From Clostridia bacterium (GTDB lineage: Bacteria > Bacillota > Clostridia > Oscillospirales > Acutalibacteraceae), in NCBI GenBank assembly GCA_017473435.1, contig JAFULG010000003.1:1-64000 (forward strand): 64,000 bases of DNA, written 5' to 3'. This document shows positions 7,501 through 16,731 of the stretch, piece after piece. Each line of letters opens with the position of its first letter. The first letter of the stretch is position 1. The notes beneath the pieces were generated by a model. It had not been told where the DNA came from and made no database searches. It saw nothing but the letters and a program-made list of their open reading frames with translations. Made by a program: the position numbers and the translations under genes.

Positions 7501-8184
7501 ATGAAAAAGAAAATTTTTTACACGGAATTATCATATATACTCGGACTTGTTATAATGGCGTTTGCCGCAGCTTTTACGGAAAAAGCCGACTTTGGTATGT
7601 CAATGGTTGTTGCTCCGGCTTACATACTCCACCTTAAGCTATCACAGCTTTTACCTTGGTTTACCTTCGGCGTTGCAGAATATTTCTTCCAGGGCATACT
7701 TATACTGCTTACCATTATTATAATGCGCAAATTCAAGCTATCCTACCTCTTCTCCTTTGTAACCGCAGTGCTTTACGGCACCCTCCTTGACGCAGCAATG
7801 AACATCATCGCTCCTCTGCCCGAAAGCACCTTCGGCATCCGTATACTCTGGTATATCCTCGGCTCAGTGTTCTGCTCCCTTGCCGTATCCCTCTTTTTTC
7901 ACACCTACATCTCTCCCGAAGCCTACGAGCTTATCGTGAAGGAATTTGCCGGAAAGTTTCGCTTTGATATAAATAAAGTAAAAACTGTATATGACTGTAC
8001 GAGCACTGTTCTTGGCATTATAATGTCCTTCACCTTCTTCGGCTTTGGCGTCTTCGAAGGCGTAAAGCTTGGCACAATAATATGTGCGCTTGTAAACGGT
8101 TTTTTTATCAGCTGTTTCACGAAGCTTCTTGAAAAAACATTTGTATTTGAAAATAAATTTACCCTGGAAAAATATTTCAGCTAA
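7501..8184 (+). CDS. YczE/YitT-like integral membrane protein
   Basis: A 227-residue membrane protein with five or six transmembrane segments. FAAAFTEKADFGMSMVVAPAYIL near the N-terminus and LYGTLLDAAMN in the middle are the pattern of the YczE/YitT-type family of Firmicutes, for which no transport substrate is firmly known. ATG at 7501 has CGAGGTG 6 nt upstream; an in-frame GTG/ATG further upstream would overlap the leader hairpin. It converges with the secreted hydrolase gene and shares a bidirectional terminator with it. Confidence 0.75.
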   Translation: MKKKIFYTELSYILGLVIMAFAAAFTEKADFGMSMVVAPAYILHLKLSQLLPWFTFGVAEYFFQGILILLTIIIMRKFKLSYLFSFVTAVLYGTLLDAAMNIIAPLPESTFGIRILWYILGSVFCSLAVSLFFHTYISPEAYELIVKEFAGKFRFDINKVKTVYDCTSTVLGIIMSFTFFGFGVFEGVKLGTIICALVNGFFISCFTKLLEKTFVFENKFTLEKYFS

Positions 8185-8217
8185 AACTATACCCCACCAA
8201 AAAACGGTGGGGTAGTT
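8185..8217. terminator. Bidirectional terminator between convergent genes
   Basis: AACTA-CCCCACC / GGTGGGGTAGTT stem with an A-rich loop, placed between two convergent stop codons. Confidence 0.75.
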
Positions 8218-8233
8218 CTTTGCTATTAAGTTC

Positions 8234-9748
8234 TTATTTAACAAAGAGCTCCTTAAGCTTTGCCACAATCATCTTGAGAAGTCTGGGAAGAAGCTGAAGG
8301 AAATCCTGAAGCCAGGTTGTTTCCTTTTTGGGAGCCTCACCCTCAGTCATAGGAACAAGAAGGTTATTTTCGTCAACCTCAAGGAACTGAGGATATCTCT
8401 CGTTGTCGATTGTAAGGTCATCATAGAGAATTGAGTTGATAAGATCATAGTAGCTGTCGCTCTTCTGACCGTGGGCAAGACCCTTGATGAACCAGGTATT
8501 CATAGGACGGAAGCAGGTCGAAGCATCAACGCAGCCGTCGGGAGAAATCATATCATAGCCGGTGTCAACCTTCTGCACATAGCCCTCGGGAAGCTTTTCT
8601 CCGTTCATAAGGCAGGTTGCACCGAAGCTTGCCTTTTCAAGTGCAACAAAGCCGTCACCTGTGAAGTTGCCTTCCTTACTTACGGGAATGGGAGGCTCAC
8701 CGTACTTTGTGATAATGCTTACTTTGATGTTATCTTTTTCAGCTGTAGCGATAAGCTCCTCTGACTTGAGCATAATATTTTCGTGATAGTATATTACTTT
8801 GCTGATAAGTCCGGCATACTCGTGGTCAGGATCGGTATAATCACCGTAGGTGTATTCAAGTGCGCTGTAGAAATATCTGTCGTCAACAAAGCTCCACATT
8901 GAGGGCATTGTGCCGAAGATATCGTGAACAACGGTTCTGAGTGCCTTTACAAGTGCTACCTTGAGAGCGGGCTCAAGGAATGCATCAAGAATAGCGTCAA
9001 GGGTTCCTGTCTTGTTAAGAATGGAAATGAAAAGTGAAAGATCATCGTTGATTTCCATATTGTCAATGAAGAGCTGAAGAGCATCGGGATCAATGTCAAA
9101 GCTGCCGTTGAAAAGCTCGCCGGCGAAATTAACACCGTTTGTTGAAGGAACGCAGAGAACAAGTGAGTCAATGTTCTTTCTTTCCTCGGGGAACTCATTG
9201 ATATAAGCAAGAGCAATTGAAGCACCGTAGCTTGAAGCTGCGAGCTCAAACTTCTGGCTGCCTGAATCCTGCTGAACCCACTTTACATATTCGTTGAACT
9301 GCTTTGCAATATCAACGGGATCAAGACGGCAGTCGTGTCTGAACACATACTTTTTGTCGCCGCGATTATTGAGAGTGGTTTCCTCTGTGATAACGCCTTC
9401 CTTGTTTGAGATGCCGTCGGGCTGAAGAGTTGCAAGACCGAAGCAGTCATTCATCCAGAGGCAGATATAAGTGTAAAGAAGATCGGGGTCACCTGTTGCA
9501 ACAGCCTGCTTAAGATATGTTTCATACTGCATAAGCTTTGAAATCATCTTTTCAGCATTTACAGGGAAGAAAAGGGGATCCTTTCTCTCGGTGTCGCTTT
9601 CATGGAAGATCTGCTTTGATTCAAAGCCTTCAATGTAGATTTGGGGAAGGTGGTCTTTTGTCTCGTATGCAGAAGCCATTGCTGAACAGCATGACATAAG
9701 CATAAAGAGTGCAAGAATAATACTTAAAGCTTTTTTAAGAGTTTTCAT
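8234..9748 (-). CDS. Secreted alpha/beta hydrolase with C-terminal amphipathic tail
   Basis: A 504-residue exported protein with a signal peptide (residues 1 to about 28, ending ASA). It has an alpha/beta hydrolase pattern: CRLDPVDIAKQFNEY, the nucleophile elbow A-S-S173-Y-G, then VDAST and WFIKGLAHG, which plausibly supply the acid and histidine. The closest relative in the window is the product of 48208-49887, which conserves these blocks but has Cys at the nucleophile position. The last 30 residues (WLQDFLQLLPRLLKMIVAKL and onwards) form a strongly amphipathic helix seen also on other secreted proteins here. A lipase/esterase-like role at the cell surface is inferred; the substrate is unknown. 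Confidence 0.7.
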   Translation of the reverse strand: MKTLKKALSIILALFMLMSCCSAMASAYETKDHLPQIYIEGFESKQIFHESDTERKDPLFFPVNAEKMISKLMQYETYLKQAVATGDPDLLYTYICLWMNDCFGLATLQPDGISNKEGVITEETTLNNRGDKKYVFRHDCRLDPVDIAKQFNEYVKWVQQDSGSQKFELAASSYGASIALAYINEFPEERKNIDSLVLCVPSTNGVNFAGELFNGSFDIDPDALQLFIDNMEINDDLSLFISILNKTGTLDAILDAFLEPALKVALVKALRTVVHDIFGTMPSMWSFVDDRYFYSALEYTYGDYTDPDHEYAGLISKVIYYHENIMLKSEELIATAEKDNIKVSIITKYGEPPIPVSKEGNFTGDGFVALEKASFGATCLMNGEKLPEGYVQKVDTGYDMISPDGCVDASTCFRPMNTWFIKGLAHGQKSDSYYDLINSILYDDLTIDNERYPQFLEVDENNLLVPMTEGEAPKKETTWLQDFLQLLPRLLKMIVAKLKELFVK

Positions 9749-9781
9749 AATATGCCTCCTATTTTATATTTTCAATTTTAT

Positions 9782-9810
9782 ATTATAGCATCCTTTTCAT
9801 AAAAATTCAA
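9782..9810 (-). promoter_or_regulatory. Promoter of the secreted hydrolase
   Basis: On the minus strand, TTGAAT (9810-9805), 17-nt spacer, TATAAT (9787-9782), upstream of AGGAGG and the ATG. Confidence 0.7.
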
Positions 9811-9845
9811 TATTTATTTACATTTTATTGCAACTGTTTACAGCG

Positions 9846-9874
9846 TTGATTTTTAATATCCTTTGTGATATAAT
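9846..9874 (+). promoter_or_regulatory. Promoter of the SGNH esterase
   Basis: TTGATT, 17-nt spacer, TATAAT, 30 nt upstream of the ATG. Confidence 0.7.
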
Positions 9875-9904
9875 CATACTACAAATTATCCGGGGAGAAT
9901 ATCA

Positions 9905-10546
9905 ATGGAAAAGATAAAGCTTAACAAAAACAGCAAAGTGCTTTTTATCGGAGACAGCATTACTGATGTAAAATTCAACTTCCGTATGGCTCACAAAATC
10001 AAAGGCAGAAGGATTTACGCCCTTGAGCTAAAAAAAGCATTCAGAAAATACAGCAAGGATATAAAGGTAGACATAAAAGGCATTGCAAGCAACCGCACCT
10101 ATCATGTTTACGACAGACTGACGAAGGACTGTATAAGCCTTAAGCCCGACGTGATTATTATGCTCATCGGCGTAAATGACGCCTGGGAAAACTATGTCCC
10201 CGAGGATTACCCTCCCCTGCTTCGTCCTATGGATCCTCACTTCCGCGAAATTTTCCGCCGTATCGGCTCAGAGCTTCCGGACACTCAGGTGCTTTACCTT
10301 ATGCCCTTTATGATTGATACCGTTGCGGAAAAGCTCCCCTTCCACAAAACCCTTGACGAATACCGCGAAAAGCTGAAGGAAATTGCCCTTGAAAACGGTG
10401 CACTTATCCTTGACCTTCAGGAGGTATTTTACGAGGCACAAAAGAAAACTGAGCCGAAGCTTCTCGCCGTTGACGGCATACATCCCACCAACCTCGGCCA
10501 CAAGGTTATAGCAGATGCGATTATAAAAATGATAGAATACATCTGA
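9905..10546 (+). CDS. SGNH/GDSL-family esterase
   Basis: A 213-residue cytoplasmic esterase with the SGNH blocks in order: FIGDSIT (catalytic Ser18), GIASNRT (Gly/Asn of the oxyanion hole), IGVNDAW, and VDGIHPTNLGH carrying the Asp-His pair near the C-terminus. There is no signal peptide. It sits upstream of an AGE epimerase and an N-acetylneuraminate lyase, each from nearby promoters, so removal of O-acetyl groups from sialic acid or related sugars is a reasonable guess, though the family is broad. Start ATG follows CGGGGAGAAT. Confidence 0.8.
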   Translation: MEKIKLNKNSKVLFIGDSITDVKFNFRMAHKIKGRRIYALELKKAFRKYSKDIKVDIKGIASNRTYHVYDRLTKDCISLKPDVIIMLIGVNDAWENYVPEDYPPLLRPMDPHFREIFRRIGSELPDTQVLYLMPFMIDTVAEKLPFHKTLDEYREKLKEIALENGALILDLQEVFYEAQKKTEPKLLAVDGIHPTNLGHKVIADAIIKMIEYI

Positions 10547-10595
10547 CAAAATCCGTCGCGAGATAAATTATATAGTGGTATTTTTGCTTTTTCTG

Positions 10596-10625
10596 TTTAC
10601 AAAATTCTTCACAGTGTGATATAAT
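10596..10625 (+). promoter_or_regulatory. Promoter of the epimerase-lyase operon
   Basis: TTTACA, 18-nt spacer, TATAAT, 35 nt before the ATG of the epimerase. Confidence 0.6.
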
Positions 10626-10660
10626 GAAAAAAATATACATTCAGTTAAGGGTGGTCTTAT

Positions 10661-11857
10661 ATGAATCTTATCGAAGAAAGAAAATGGATACAATCCCAGC
10701 TTTCCGACGTCGCTGATTTCTGGCTGAAAAACGGCATGGACGAAAAGCACGGCGGTGTTTACACCTGCCTTGATAAGGACGGCAAGGTTTTTTCCACAGA
10801 TAAAAGTGTGTGGATGCAGGGACGTTGCGGATGGATTTTCTCCTATCTCTGCCATGTTTACGGCGTAAAGGATGAGTGGCTCAAGGCAAGTAAGAGCTGT
10901 CTTGATTTCCTTGAGGAGCATTGCATCAACAAAAACGCTCCCGGCAGACTGTACTTTACGGTAACCGAGGACGGCAAGCCTCTCCGCCAGAGAAGATACT
11001 GCTACTCCGAGGCCTTCTACTGCATTGCAAATGCTGAATATTACGGCATCACAGGCGAAAGAGAGCATCTTGAAAGAGCCCGCCGCGCCTACGATATGTA
11101 CTGGAATCTCAACCACGGCATGGCAGACCCCACAGGCATGGGTCCCAAAACGGAGCCCGAAACCCGTACCGGCAGAGGATTAGGCATTCCCATGATTCTT
11201 TTAAATGTCACATCGGTGCTTCTTCGTGTTGACCCCGAAAAGGCAGAGCTTTACAACGAGCGTGCCGACGAATGCGTAAGTGACATTTTCAAGTATCACT
11301 ACAAGCCCGAGCTTGGCTGTACCCTTGAATCCGTAGCTCTTGACGGCACTCCCCGTCTTGATGTTACCGAGGGCAGAGTTGTCAACCCCGGTCACGACAT
11401 CGAATGCAGCTGGTTCCTTATGGAAAGAGCAAATGCAACAGGTGATAAGGAGCTTCACAAAAAAGCTATCGAAATTTTCGACCTCGCCTTTGAAAAGGGC
11501 TGGGACAAGGAGTTCGGCGGTATTCTTTACTTTATCGACTGTCTCGGCAATCCTCCCGAAGCCTACGAGCACGATATGAAGCTCTGGTGGCCCCACAACG
11601 AAGCACTTATCGCTTCACTTATGATTTACAGAGATACAGGTAACGAAAAGTATCTTGAAATCTTCGGTCAGCTTCTTGACTACAGCAGAAAATATTTTGC
11701 ATCGGCACCCTGCGGTGAATGGTACGGCTACTTAAGACGTGACGGCAATCCCACTCTCCCCGCCTGCATAGGCTCCACCTTCAAGGGACCCTTCCATGTG
11801 CCCAGATGCCTTATTATGCTTGACAAAATGTTAGAAGAAATTGAAAAGAGAGGTTAA
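10661..11857 (+). CDS. N-acylglucosamine 2-epimerase (AGE family)
   Basis: A 398-residue (alpha/alpha)6-barrel enzyme. MDEKHGGVYTCLD near the start, KSVWMQGRCGWIFSYL, NPGHDIECSW, and KLWWPHNEAL are the conserved blocks of the AGE/cellobiose 2-epimerase family. It is expected to interconvert N-acetylmannosamine and N-acetylglucosamine or a similar 2-epimer pair. The next gene, a sialic acid lyase homologue, starts 5 nt after its stop, so the two form an operon: the lyase releases ManNAc, and this enzyme would turn it into GlcNAc without a kinase step. Exact substrate is inferred from context. Confidence 0.85.
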   Translation: MNLIEERKWIQSQLSDVADFWLKNGMDEKHGGVYTCLDKDGKVFSTDKSVWMQGRCGWIFSYLCHVYGVKDEWLKASKSCLDFLEEHCINKNAPGRLYFTVTEDGKPLRQRRYCYSEAFYCIANAEYYGITGEREHLERARRAYDMYWNLNHGMADPTGMGPKTEPETRTGRGLGIPMILLNVTSVLLRVDPEKAELYNERADECVSDIFKYHYKPELGCTLESVALDGTPRLDVTEGRVVNPGHDIECSWFLMERANATGDKELHKKAIEIFDLAFEKGWDKEFGGILYFIDCLGNPPEAYEHDMKLWWPHNEALIASLMIYRDTGNEKYLEIFGQLLDYSRKYFASAPCGEWYGYLRRDGNPTLPACIGSTFKGPFHVPRCLIMLDKMLEEIEKRG

Positions 11858-11862
11858 TTAAA

Positions 11863-12786
11863 ATGAGTCTTGAAAAATACAAGGGTATAATTCCCGCTTT
11901 TTATGCTTGCTACGGCGACGACGGAAATATCTGCAAGGAAAGAACCAAGAAGTACGTTGAATTCCTTATTGAGAAAGGCGTTAAGGGTCTTTATGTAGGC
12001 GGTTCATCAGGCGAATGCATTTACCACAGCGTTCAGGACAGAAAGGACACTCTTGAAGCTGTTATGGAGGCTGCAAAGGGCAAGCTTACCATCATTGCCC
12101 ACGTTGCCTGCAACAACACAAAGGATAGCTGCGAGCTTGCACGCCACGCTGAAAGTCTCGGTGTTGACGCCATTGCAACAATCCCTCCCATTTACTTCCG
12201 CCTTCCTGAAAAGGCAATTGCAAAGTACTGGAACGAAATTTCCGACGCAGCACCCAACACAGACTATGTTATCTACAACATTCCTCAGCTTGCAGGTGTT
12301 GCACTTACAGCATCACTTTTTGATGAGATGCTCAAAAATCCCCGTGTAATCGGTGTAAAGAACTCCTCAATGCCTATTCAGGACATTCAGATGTTCAAGC
12401 GTCAGGCAAAGATGAGAGGCAAGGATATCGTTATCTTCAACGGTCCCGACGAGCAGTTTGTCGGCGGCAGACTTATCGGAGCAGAAGGCGGTATTGGCGG
12501 AACCTACGGTGTAATGCCCGAGCTCTATGTTAAGCTTGATGAGCTTATCAAAGCCTGTGATTTTGACAAAGCAAGAGAGCTTCAGGATGCAGTCAACGAG
12601 GTTACATACACAATGTGCTCAGGTGTGGGCAATATGTATGCCGTTGCAAAGGCTGTGCTTAAAAAGAGAGCCGGCCTTGAGCTCGGCGGTGTAAGAGCTC
12701 CTCTGCTCAACCTTGAAGAGAGTGACGAGGCTGTTGTTGAAAAGGCATATAACCTTGTTATGGAAGCTATTGAGAAGTTTATGTGA
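11863..12786 (+). CDS. nanA: N-acetylneuraminate lyase (DapA superfamily)
   Basis: A 307-residue class I aldolase of the DHDPS/NAL superfamily. GGSSGE (46-51) is the carboxylate-binding loop, Tyr138 lies in YNIP, and the Schiff-base Lys166 lies in VIGVKNSS; GGEGG-type glycine loop follows near 210. The GGSSGE loop and the coupling to an AGE epimerase favour sialate lyase (Neu5Ac to ManNAc plus pyruvate) over dihydrodipicolinate synthase. It is followed by a family A repeat beginning 9 nt after the stop. Confidence 0.8.
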   Translation: MSLEKYKGIIPAFYACYGDDGNICKERTKKYVEFLIEKGVKGLYVGGSSGECIYHSVQDRKDTLEAVMEAAKGKLTIIAHVACNNTKDSCELARHAESLGVDAIATIPPIYFRLPEKAIAKYWNEISDAAPNTDYVIYNIPQLAGVALTASLFDEMLKNPRVIGVKNSSMPIQDIQMFKRQAKMRGKDIVIFNGPDEQFVGGRLIGAEGGIGGTYGVMPELYVKLDELIKACDFDKARELQDAVNEVTYTMCSGVGNMYAVAKAVLKKRAGLELGGVRAPLLNLEESDEAVVEKAYNLVMEAIEKFM

Positions 12787-12794
12787 TAAGAGCG

Positions 12795-12848
12795 AAAGTT
12801 CTTTTGTGTTACTTTTCTTTCAAGAAAAGTAACGCCCGACCGGCGAGG
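12795..12848 (+). repeat. Family A 3'-end repeat, copy A1
   Basis: AAAGTTCTTTTG, then the palindrome GTTACTTTTCTTTCAAGAAA-type arm closing on AGTAAC, then GCCCGACCGGCGAGG. It begins 8 nt after the nanA stop. Confidence 0.8.
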
Positions 12849-12876
12849 TCAAATAAAAAATCTTTATATAAAAGTC

Positions 12877-12914
12877 AAAGCCAACACAGAATTATCCGTG
12901 TTGGCTTTCTTTTC
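12877..12914. terminator. Terminator between nanA and the GH31 gene
   Basis: AAAGCCAACAC / GTGTTGGCTTT stem followed by CTTTT; it lies between family A and family B repeats at a convergent gene junction. Confidence 0.75.
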
Positions 12915-12920
12915 ATTATA

Positions 12921-12982
12921 TGTAAGGGGTTTCACCCCTTACAATCCCCACAAGCTTTTGTAAAAGCTTGACCAAAACTTTT
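12921..12982 (-). repeat. Family B 3'-end repeat, copy B1
   Basis: Read on the minus strand: AAAAGTTTTGGT, the perfect palindrome CAAGCTTTTACAAAAGCTTG, then a second hairpin TGTAAGGGG/CCCCTTACA. It starts 5 nt past the stop of the GH31 gene and matches 34140-34202. Confidence 0.8.
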
Positions 12983-12987
12983 CTTGT

Positions 12988-15390
12988 TTATTTTGCCAGA
13001 TTCAGGATTTCCTCAATCGGTCCTCTGAAATCGTCAGAAAGCTTAGAGGGAAGCTCGCCACCCTTGATAAAGCCGCCGAATACCATGCCCTTATAGTCAG
13101 TGGACATCTGGAACTTGGAAATCACATTTGTAAGCAATTTCTTTTCGTCCTCATTCTTAAGATATGTGCAGTTTTCAAGTGTAAGCTCAACCTTTGCAGT
13201 TGTTTTTGCCGCAACGGTAACAACAAGGGTCTTGCCCTCCTTTTTAACCGCTGCATTTACCTTTCTGCCTGCAACCGTAAGGCTTACATCGGCAGAAATG
13301 ATATCACGAAGCTTTATTACATAGGTTCTCTTTTCGGGAGAAACGCTTGTGTCACCCTCACCCTTTGCAATTATGAAGCTGACCTTATCGCCATCTTCCT
13401 TTACTGTAAATGCAGTCTTAAGATATGCACCCTGCTGATAGGAAAGGCTTTCTCCGTCGTCCTCATAAAGGGTAAAGCTGTTGTTTCCTCTGTAAACAAG
13501 AAGCTCAAGAGTTTCGGGATTTGAGCAGTCGTTTGTCCTGTCATTTGCACTCATGGGAATAATTGCGCCCGCCTTTGCAAGCACAGGGATATTTTCAATA
13601 TCGCGATACATCTTGACGAACTGATTGCCCTCATATATTCTGCCGGTAAAAATATCTGTAAAGCGACCCTCGGGAATCCACACATTTACTCCTGCAAGAT
13701 TTGTTTCGGCTGATGTATGCTCTGTAATGGGAGCTACTATAAACTCTGTGCCGAAGAAGAACTCATTTCTGCACTCGTAAGCATTATTCTCCTCGGGATA
13801 ATGATAGTACATAGGCTCGCAGATAGCTCTGCAATCGTTATGTGTACGGTAGTTCATAGTATAAATATAAGGAAGAAGCTTATGTCTTAAACGAAGAGCA
13901 TCCTTTGCAATTCGCTCAACAGGACCGCTGTAATTCCAGGGCTCCTTGCCCGCAAACTCATTGTTTGTAGAATGAAGTCTCATAACAGGGCTGTACACAC
14001 CGAGCTGTACCCAACGAAGATAAAGCTCATCATCCTTTTTGCCCATACAGTGACCGCCGATATCGTGACTCCACCAGGGATAAGCAACGTTTGAAGCCGT
14101 AGCGGTAAAGCCGGGCTGGAAATCAAGACTCTTCCAGGTCTGAGTCGTATCACCGGAGAAGCCGAGAGGATAACGCTGACTTCCTGCACCGCAGAAACGG
14201 GAAAGAATAAGGGGTCTGTGGTTATCCTTTGCATTGTCAAGGAAGTGATAATGGTTAAGTGCCCAGAGGGGATCAAGACCGGGAGTATTTGTTCTTGTAC
14301 CCTGCTGCCAGTCAATCCACCAGAAGTCAACACCCATTTTTTCAAAGGGATGATGAAGAATGTCAAAGTAGCTTTCAGTAAACTTTTTATCGGTAATATC
14401 AAACTTAACGGGCTCCTTTGTTGAGGGATCCTGACCCATTGCACGGCACATTTCCTCATACTGATCCTCAAACCAGCGCACGCCCATTGAGGGGTGAATA
14501 TTGAAGGTTACGTGGTAATTATCGTCCTTAAGCTTTTTAAGGAAGCCCTCGGGATCAGGGAAAAGCTCAGTATTAAAGCTGTAGCCTGTCCAGCCGGTTG
14601 ACCATACATCGTAAACATATTCCATAAAGTTCTTGTGAGGGATAACCTTGTGGCTGTCCTTACCGAACTTATCCTTGATGTTAACCCAATGCCAATCCAT
14701 ATCAACGGTTGCAACGGTAATGGGCACCTCTTCGTCTCTGAATCTGTCCATAAGGTCAAGATATTCATCCTGTGAGTATGCCTTGTAGCGGCTCCACCAG
14801 TTTGAAAGAGCATAACGGGGAATAAGGGGAACCTTGCCCGTAAGCTTGTAAAGAGCTGTTGTTGCACCGATATAGTCATTGCCGTAAGCAAAGTAATACT
14901 TATCACTTTCTCTGTAATCACGGGAACTGATTGTACCGTCAGGTTTGATTGCAAGAGTTGTGCTGTCGTCAAGAACAGCAACGCCCTCGCGTGAGCAAAC
15001 TCCGTCACCAAGGGTGATAATACCCGCAGTGATATCAAGTGTACGGCAAGTGCCCTTGAGGTTGCCCTTATTGTAGTCGGTAACCGTTCTGCCGTCAATA
15101 AGCTTTATACGGAGCATTTTACGTGACTTAAGAGAGTAACGGAAGTTGGCCTTTGTTGTCTTGACTGTAACAATTCCGTCCTCTTCCTTAGCCTCAAATT
15201 TCGGGTTATCGAAATCGCGGAACCATACGCTCTGTGTAGGCTCATCGCAGAATTTACCCTTTGCCTGATATTCAACTCTGAGAAGACAGGGCGTGATAAC
15301 AGTAAATCTCGTATTACCGAAAACAGCAACATTCTCCTCATTAGCAACAGGTGAGCAATCAATTTTAAAGCGCTTTGTATAGCTGTCCAT
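12988..15390 (-). CDS. Glycoside hydrolase family 31 (alpha-glucosidase/alpha-xylosidase type)
   Basis: An 800-residue GH31 enzyme. An N-terminal beta-sandwich precedes the catalytic TIM barrel with TVDMDWHW (about 228-235), the nucleophile Asp in WWIDWQ (about 360), and acid/base Asp in FSGDTTQTW (about 414), followed by PWWSHDIGGH and C-terminal beta domains. It hydrolyses terminal alpha-linked glucose, xylose, or a related sugar from oligosaccharides. There is no signal peptide, so it acts inside the cell on imported glycans. It is transcribed leftwards from a consensus promoter and ends beside family B and A repeats. Confidence 0.9.
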   Translation of the reverse strand: MDSYTKRFKIDCSPVANEENVAVFGNTRFTVITPCLLRVEYQAKGKFCDEPTQSVWFRDFDNPKFEAKEEDGIVTVKTTKANFRYSLKSRKMLRIKLIDGRTVTDYNKGNLKGTCRTLDITAGIITLGDGVCSREGVAVLDDSTTLAIKPDGTISSRDYRESDKYYFAYGNDYIGATTALYKLTGKVPLIPRYALSNWWSRYKAYSQDEYLDLMDRFRDEEVPITVATVDMDWHWVNIKDKFGKDSHKVIPHKNFMEYVYDVWSTGWTGYSFNTELFPDPEGFLKKLKDDNYHVTFNIHPSMGVRWFEDQYEEMCRAMGQDPSTKEPVKFDITDKKFTESYFDILHHPFEKMGVDFWWIDWQQGTRTNTPGLDPLWALNHYHFLDNAKDNHRPLILSRFCGAGSQRYPLGFSGDTTQTWKSLDFQPGFTATASNVAYPWWSHDIGGHCMGKKDDELYLRWVQLGVYSPVMRLHSTNNEFAGKEPWNYSGPVERIAKDALRLRHKLLPYIYTMNYRTHNDCRAICEPMYYHYPEENNAYECRNEFFFGTEFIVAPITEHTSAETNLAGVNVWIPEGRFTDIFTGRIYEGNQFVKMYRDIENIPVLAKAGAIIPMSANDRTNDCSNPETLELLVYRGNNSFTLYEDDGESLSYQQGAYLKTAFTVKEDGDKVSFIIAKGEGDTSVSPEKRTYVIKLRDIISADVSLTVAGRKVNAAVKKEGKTLVVTVAAKTTAKVELTLENCTYLKNEDEKKLLTNVISKFQMSTDYKGMVFGGFIKGGELPSKLSDDFRGPIEEILNLAK

Positions 15391-15422
15391 GGTTTTCTCC
15401 TTTGATTATAGTATACATATGA

Positions 15423-15451
15423 ATTATACATATCTGTCTTACTAAAGTCAA
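15423..15451 (-). promoter_or_regulatory. Promoter of the GH31 gene
   Basis: On the minus strand, TTGACT, 17-nt spacer, TATAAT; AAAGGAG and ATG follow. Confidence 0.75.
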
Positions 15452-15472
15452 CAACGAAGCTGTAAATTAAAA

Positions 15473-15504
15473 CGGGATGCAAAAAACTTCCGTTTTTGCA
15501 TCCC
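15473..15504 (-). terminator. Terminator of the Ntn-hydrolase gene
   Basis: Minus-strand stem GGGATGCAAAAA / TTTTTGCATCCC followed by GTTTTAATTT. It separates the upstream minus-strand gene from the GH31 promoter. Confidence 0.75.
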
Positions 15505-15543
15505 CGATTGTTATTACAGCAAAGAGCCCTCTGCTTCAGCAGC

Positions 15544-16587
15544 TTAAAACACCTCACCCGGTTTATCAACAAAGAACTTGTACTTCTTATCGTAGTTCAT
15601 TCCTGCGCAAAGAAGCATTGATTTTTCGTTGCAGTTATAAACCGCACTCCAGAGAGTGATAACCTGGTGCTTAAAAATCTTGTGCTGATAGTTAAGAGTA
15701 ACCTCGGAAAGAAGCTTCATAGCCTCGTCCTCAGTAATAATTCCGTCCTTGGCCTCAAGAGTTTTTGTAATGTGCTCATATCTGTCCATACCTCTGCCGT
15801 CGTGATTATCACCGCCGGGAGTAAGGAAATAGTTTGTAAGAGCAAGACAGCCGTTCTTTTTCTCCTGCTTTATGACGTACATTTTATTATCAACATACTC
15901 AATAATTGCGCTTGAACCGTAGGCATCGGCAAACTGATAGTGATAATTGATAAAAATAGAGTCGTGCATATCGTAGGATGAGAAAAGCTCGATTGCCTCA
16001 TCTACCGTTTCGCACTTATCAAGAGCCGCACGGATTGCAACAGTAGTTATGATGGGTTTTTTGCCCGTATTCTGCTTTGTTGCCTTTGATTTTATTTCAA
16101 GCACACCTACACAGAATCCTTTTTCATTTATACCGTCCATAGCCATATAGGGTGCACCCATAGCATGAAGCTTTTTATCTGACTTGTGTAAGGGATGATA
16201 TTTTGTTCCGTGGATAAAGAAGGTTGTGTCAATCACAGCCACACTGCGATAACCCTTTTCGGGAGCAGTCCAGCAAACCATACAGGGTGCTTCCTTGTAA
16301 TCAAAGTTTCTGCCGAAAATGTACTGACCCTCAGCAGTTCTTGCGTTGAAGGTTGAGCAGGCAAAGCCGCTGTGCTCGGGATTAGGTGCAAGAGCAGGAA
16401 AATTCACTTCCTTCTGAAGAAAAAGCACCGCATCCATAATATTACCGCAGCCCTTTTCAAGGAGCTTATCAAGTCCGTAGTTGTTTTTATAAACAATTGT
16501 CCATAAATTTTTATCAAGCTGTTTTATACTGCCGAGAGTCTCCGCCATCTGTCTTCCGGCAAGAGTCTTCATTTCTTTTTCGTTCAT
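15544..16587 (-). CDS. Ntn-type amidase, C45/choloylglycine hydrolase-like
   Basis: A 347-residue protein of the linear amide C-N hydrolase/acyltransferase superfamily. FACSTFNAR...YIFGRNFDYKEAP is the family signature and places the catalytic cysteine at Cys77, after an N-terminal part of about 76 residues. That differs from bile salt hydrolases, where the Cys follows the initiator Met, and resembles the C45 acyltransferase-like group, which is activated by self-cleavage before the Cys. No signal peptide is seen. The substrate is unknown; the neighbours suggest amide-linked sugars or small amides. Transcribed leftwards with its own terminator. Confidence 0.75.
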   Translation of the reverse strand: MNEKEMKTLAGRQMAETLGSIKQLDKNLWTIVYKNNYGLDKLLEKGCGNIMDAVLFLQKEVNFPALAPNPEHSGFACSTFNARTAEGQYIFGRNFDYKEAPCMVCWTAPEKGYRSVAVIDTTFFIHGTKYHPLHKSDKKLHAMGAPYMAMDGINEKGFCVGVLEIKSKATKQNTGKKPIITTVAIRAALDKCETVDEAIELFSSYDMHDSIFINYHYQFADAYGSSAIIEYVDNKMYVIKQEKKNGCLALTNYFLTPGGDNHDGRGMDRYEHITKTLEAKDGIITEDEAMKLLSEVTLNYQHKIFKHQVITLWSAVYNCNEKSMLLCAGMNYDKKYKFFVDKPGEVF

Positions 16588-16672
16588 ATATTTCGCTTCC
16601 CGTCTTTTTTGGGTTTATTATAATCTCCGGAATTTCATTTGTCAAGATTTATGGTTTTTTGGGGAAATGTAC

Positions 16673-16700
16673 TTGAAATTACTGTTATGAGTGATATAAT
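16673..16700 (+). promoter_or_regulatory. Promoter of the Gfo/Idh oxidoreductase gene
   Basis: TTGAAA, 16-nt spacer, TATAAT, 31 nt upstream of the ATG. Confidence 0.65.
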
Positions 16701-16731
16701 CATAATTAAGAAAATTTGCGAGGTAATTATT

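Noticed and set aside
14508..15098. Long alternative-frame ORFs inside the GH31 gene
   Set aside because: They overlap a clear GH31 reading frame with catalytic motifs and encode Ser/Thr/Leu-rich low-complexity sequence.
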